Source: a virus
DNA length: 20,216 nucleotides
IMG/VR virus record: IMGVR_UViG_3300025668_000051
Span: 1 to 20,216 of that record
Direction: 5' to 3' (one strand)
Shown here: piece after piece, positions 19,302-20,216 of the stretch
Numbering within the stretch: the stretch's first letter is position 1
Layout of the letters: each line of letters opens with the position of its first letter
Program-made: the position numbers and the translations under genes
The notes under the pieces: model-generated
The model's input: only the letters and a program-made list of their open reading frames with translations
Told to the model about the DNA's origin: nothing
Database searches by the model: none

Positions 19302-19596
19302 TATCTAACCTCTTTAATTTATCCTTTAGCGAAGATGAAGTGGTTTTTGCTTGTACCTTGGATTTAGCGTCTTCCCATCGAACGTTAGCACTGGACAATA
19401 CAACATGGTCTTTCTCTGCTGGCTTTTCGTACGATTCGGGGCTATCCATCTTATGGCGTTCTCTTGCTTTTTGGAGTCGCCTTGCTGTTTCGTTTCGTTT
19501 TTGTGCCCAATATCTTTCAATCATATTCTCCGTGAACCGTTTGTCTACTAATTCATCAATATATGCTTTAAAAAACAACTCAAACCACCGTTTCAT
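19291..19596 (-). CDS. 101-aa basic helical hypothetical protein
   Basis: Unrecognised. Seen: 101 aa, highly charged and basic (RYWAQKRNETARRLQKARER; KLKRLDNAK tail), helical at the N-terminus, no signal or membrane segment. Coupled by ATGA to the small gene upstream and by an 11-base overlap to the DUF6356-like gene. Its basic nature would fit nucleic acid or acidic partner binding, without a motif to prove it. Confidence 0.68.
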   Translation of the reverse strand: MKRWFELFFKAYIDELVDKRFTENMIERYWAQKRNETARRLQKARERHKMDSPESYEKPAEKDHVVLSSANVRWEDAKSKVQAKTTSSSLKDKLKRLDNAK

Positions 19597-19739
19597 TTGT
19601 CTTCTTCATATTTATTTGGATTTAAAGTTTCATCTACATGAGGCCCAACGTTTAACCAGTACGCTTTACTCGCTGGTACGACAGCCGTCCAAGCTGATAT
19701 GAAAACCAATATAAAGGCTGCTATAAGAAATGGTTTCAT
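19593..19739 (-). CDS. 48-aa single-span or secreted miniprotein
   Basis: Seen: MKPFLIAAFILVFISAWTA then VVPASKAYWLNVGPHVDETL and NPNKYEEDK, i.e. a signal-like hydrophobic N-terminus and a polar acidic tail. Cleavage after ASKA is possible. ATGA overlaps on both sides (19593-19596 and 19736-19739) argue that it is translated. Function unknown. Confidence 0.6.
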   Translation of the reverse strand: MKPFLIAAFILVFISAWTAVVPASKAYWLNVGPHVDETLNPNKYEEDK

Positions 19740-19846
19740 TTACATTCGCACTTCGTACATACGTCGTTAATACACTCTTTACAATCAGGTCTATAACAAT
19801 GGCAATCATGTCCGCATTTTGTGCATGTTCGTTTTGGTTCAATCAT
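19736..19846 (-). CDS. 36-aa cysteine-rich zinc-binding-like miniprotein
   Basis: Seen: MIEPKRTCTKCGHDCHCYRP then DCKECINDVCTKCECK: nine cysteines (8, 11, 15, 17, 22, 25, 30, 33, 35) and two histidines in 36 residues, arranged as repeated CxxC/CxC units. This is enough ligand for two zinc sites or a metallothionein-like cluster. AGGAGG lies five bases before the ATG, and the TGA overlaps the next ATG. No known family recognised. Confidence 0.68.
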   Translation of the reverse strand: MIEPKRTCTKCGHDCHCYRPDCKECINDVCTKCECK

Positions 19847-19855
19847 AATACCCTC

Positions 19856-20215
19856 CTAGTTTGCTAATGGATTATCTAAAGCTCTTTGTAACTTATCGCT
19901 TAATTGAGTTTCTAATTCTCTCATTTGTCGAACCATTTTTTCTTCTAAGTCAGTCATACGCTGACCACTTGACTCGCGCAAATCGGATGCTTTGGTATCA
20001 TATTGGTTTTGTAACGCATCCCTTTTATTATCAAAGCGCTCTTCAGCATTTTGAATTATTTGTCTTATATCTGCTTCGGTATCTCGTACAAGCTTTTCAA
20101 CTCTACGTGTTTGATCCTCAAGGTAACCGATTTGTGAGTTTGTGTCTACTTTATTTTCACGGTTACGTGTTGCTGCGTCGTCTAATTGTTTTTGAAGTGC
20201 AACAAGTTGAATACT
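19856..20215 (-). CDS. coiled-coil protein, C-terminal part
   Basis: An open frame runs in from the right edge for 119 codons and stops at TAG 19858-19856; the N-terminus is outside the window. Seen: continuous heptad-like charged helix (LQKQLDDAATRNRENK; RVEKLVRDTEADIRQIIQNA; MVRQMRELETQLSDKLQRAL), no membrane segment. It could be a structural or tail-associated protein or an internal head protein; nothing distinguishes these. Confidence 0.68.
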   Translation of the reverse strand, partial: SIQLVALQKQLDDAATRNRENKVDTNSQIGYLEDQTRRVEKLVRDTEADIRQIIQNAEERFDNKRDALQNQYDTKASDLRESSGQRMTDLEEKMVRQMRELETQLSDKLQRALDNPLAN

Positions 20216-20216
20216 A

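Noticed and set aside
19108-19702. Plus-strand ORFs of 66-120 codons at the right end
   Set aside because: They lie opposite a chain of overlapping minus-strand genes with ribosome-binding sites and show no protein-like features.
1-20216. CRISPR arrays, insertion sequences, integrase or attachment sites
   Set aside because: No spaced repeats, transposase or integrase frames were found; the only notable direct repeat is the shared tRNA T-arm.

Overview
This window looks like part of an AT-rich, marine-type T4-like myovirus genome (Caudoviricetes). The diagnostic genes are the recombination nuclease pair 46/47, late sigma factor 55, UvsW helicase, UvsY mediator, a gp19-like tail-tube protein, and both subunits of a T4-type topoisomerase II (39/60 fused, and 52). 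Genes are packed with ATGA and TAATG overlaps, and no stretch longer than about 150 bases lacks a gene or tRNA. No photosynthesis genes are present in the window. The host cannot be fixed from sequence alone; a Gram-negative marine bacterium is an inference.

Layout. Positions 1-4888 (minus strand) carry, in transcription order, a gp19-like gene, uvsY, uvsW, 55, 47 and a partial 46. Positions 4966-9423 (plus) carry a 24-aa ORF, an FkbM methyltransferase, topoisomerase genes 39 and 52, and a small HExxH metalloprotein. Positions 9478-12504 (plus) carry many tiny genes, a glycine-zipper exported protein, two tandem oxygenase-like paralogues, and four tRNAs (Arg-UCU, Leu-UAA, a CAU tRNA that looks like Ile2, Pro-UGG). 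Positions 12517-17808 (plus) carry a glycan-modification cluster: three methyltransferases, a GalE-like epimerase, a family-25-like glycosyltransferase and an unknown protein, with a secreted CHAP/NlpC-type endolysin embedded. Positions 17805-20216 (minus) carry small membrane proteins, a class 3 lipase, a DUF6356 protein, a 9-cysteine miniprotein and the C-terminus of a coiled-coil protein.

Regulation is unusually legible. Nine sites share GTTGACAT with a sigma70-type -10 box, eight of them with a spacer of exactly 17 bp. They lie before the recombination, topoisomerase and small-gene blocks, once inside gene 47 ahead of 46, and once antisense to uvsW. T4 late-promoter boxes (TATAAATA) occur as a palindromic bidirectional pair between the gp19-like gene and the FkbM operon, and before the endolysin/epimerase/glycosyltransferase block. 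This suggests early or middle expression of DNA metabolism and late expression of structure, lysis and part of the sugar cluster.

The most intriguing parts are the phage-borne sugar-modification island, the lipase with its small-membrane-protein neighbours (a possible envelope-disruption module), the out-of-frame gene overlaps, and the economical sharing of stop codons with promoters and a tRNA.
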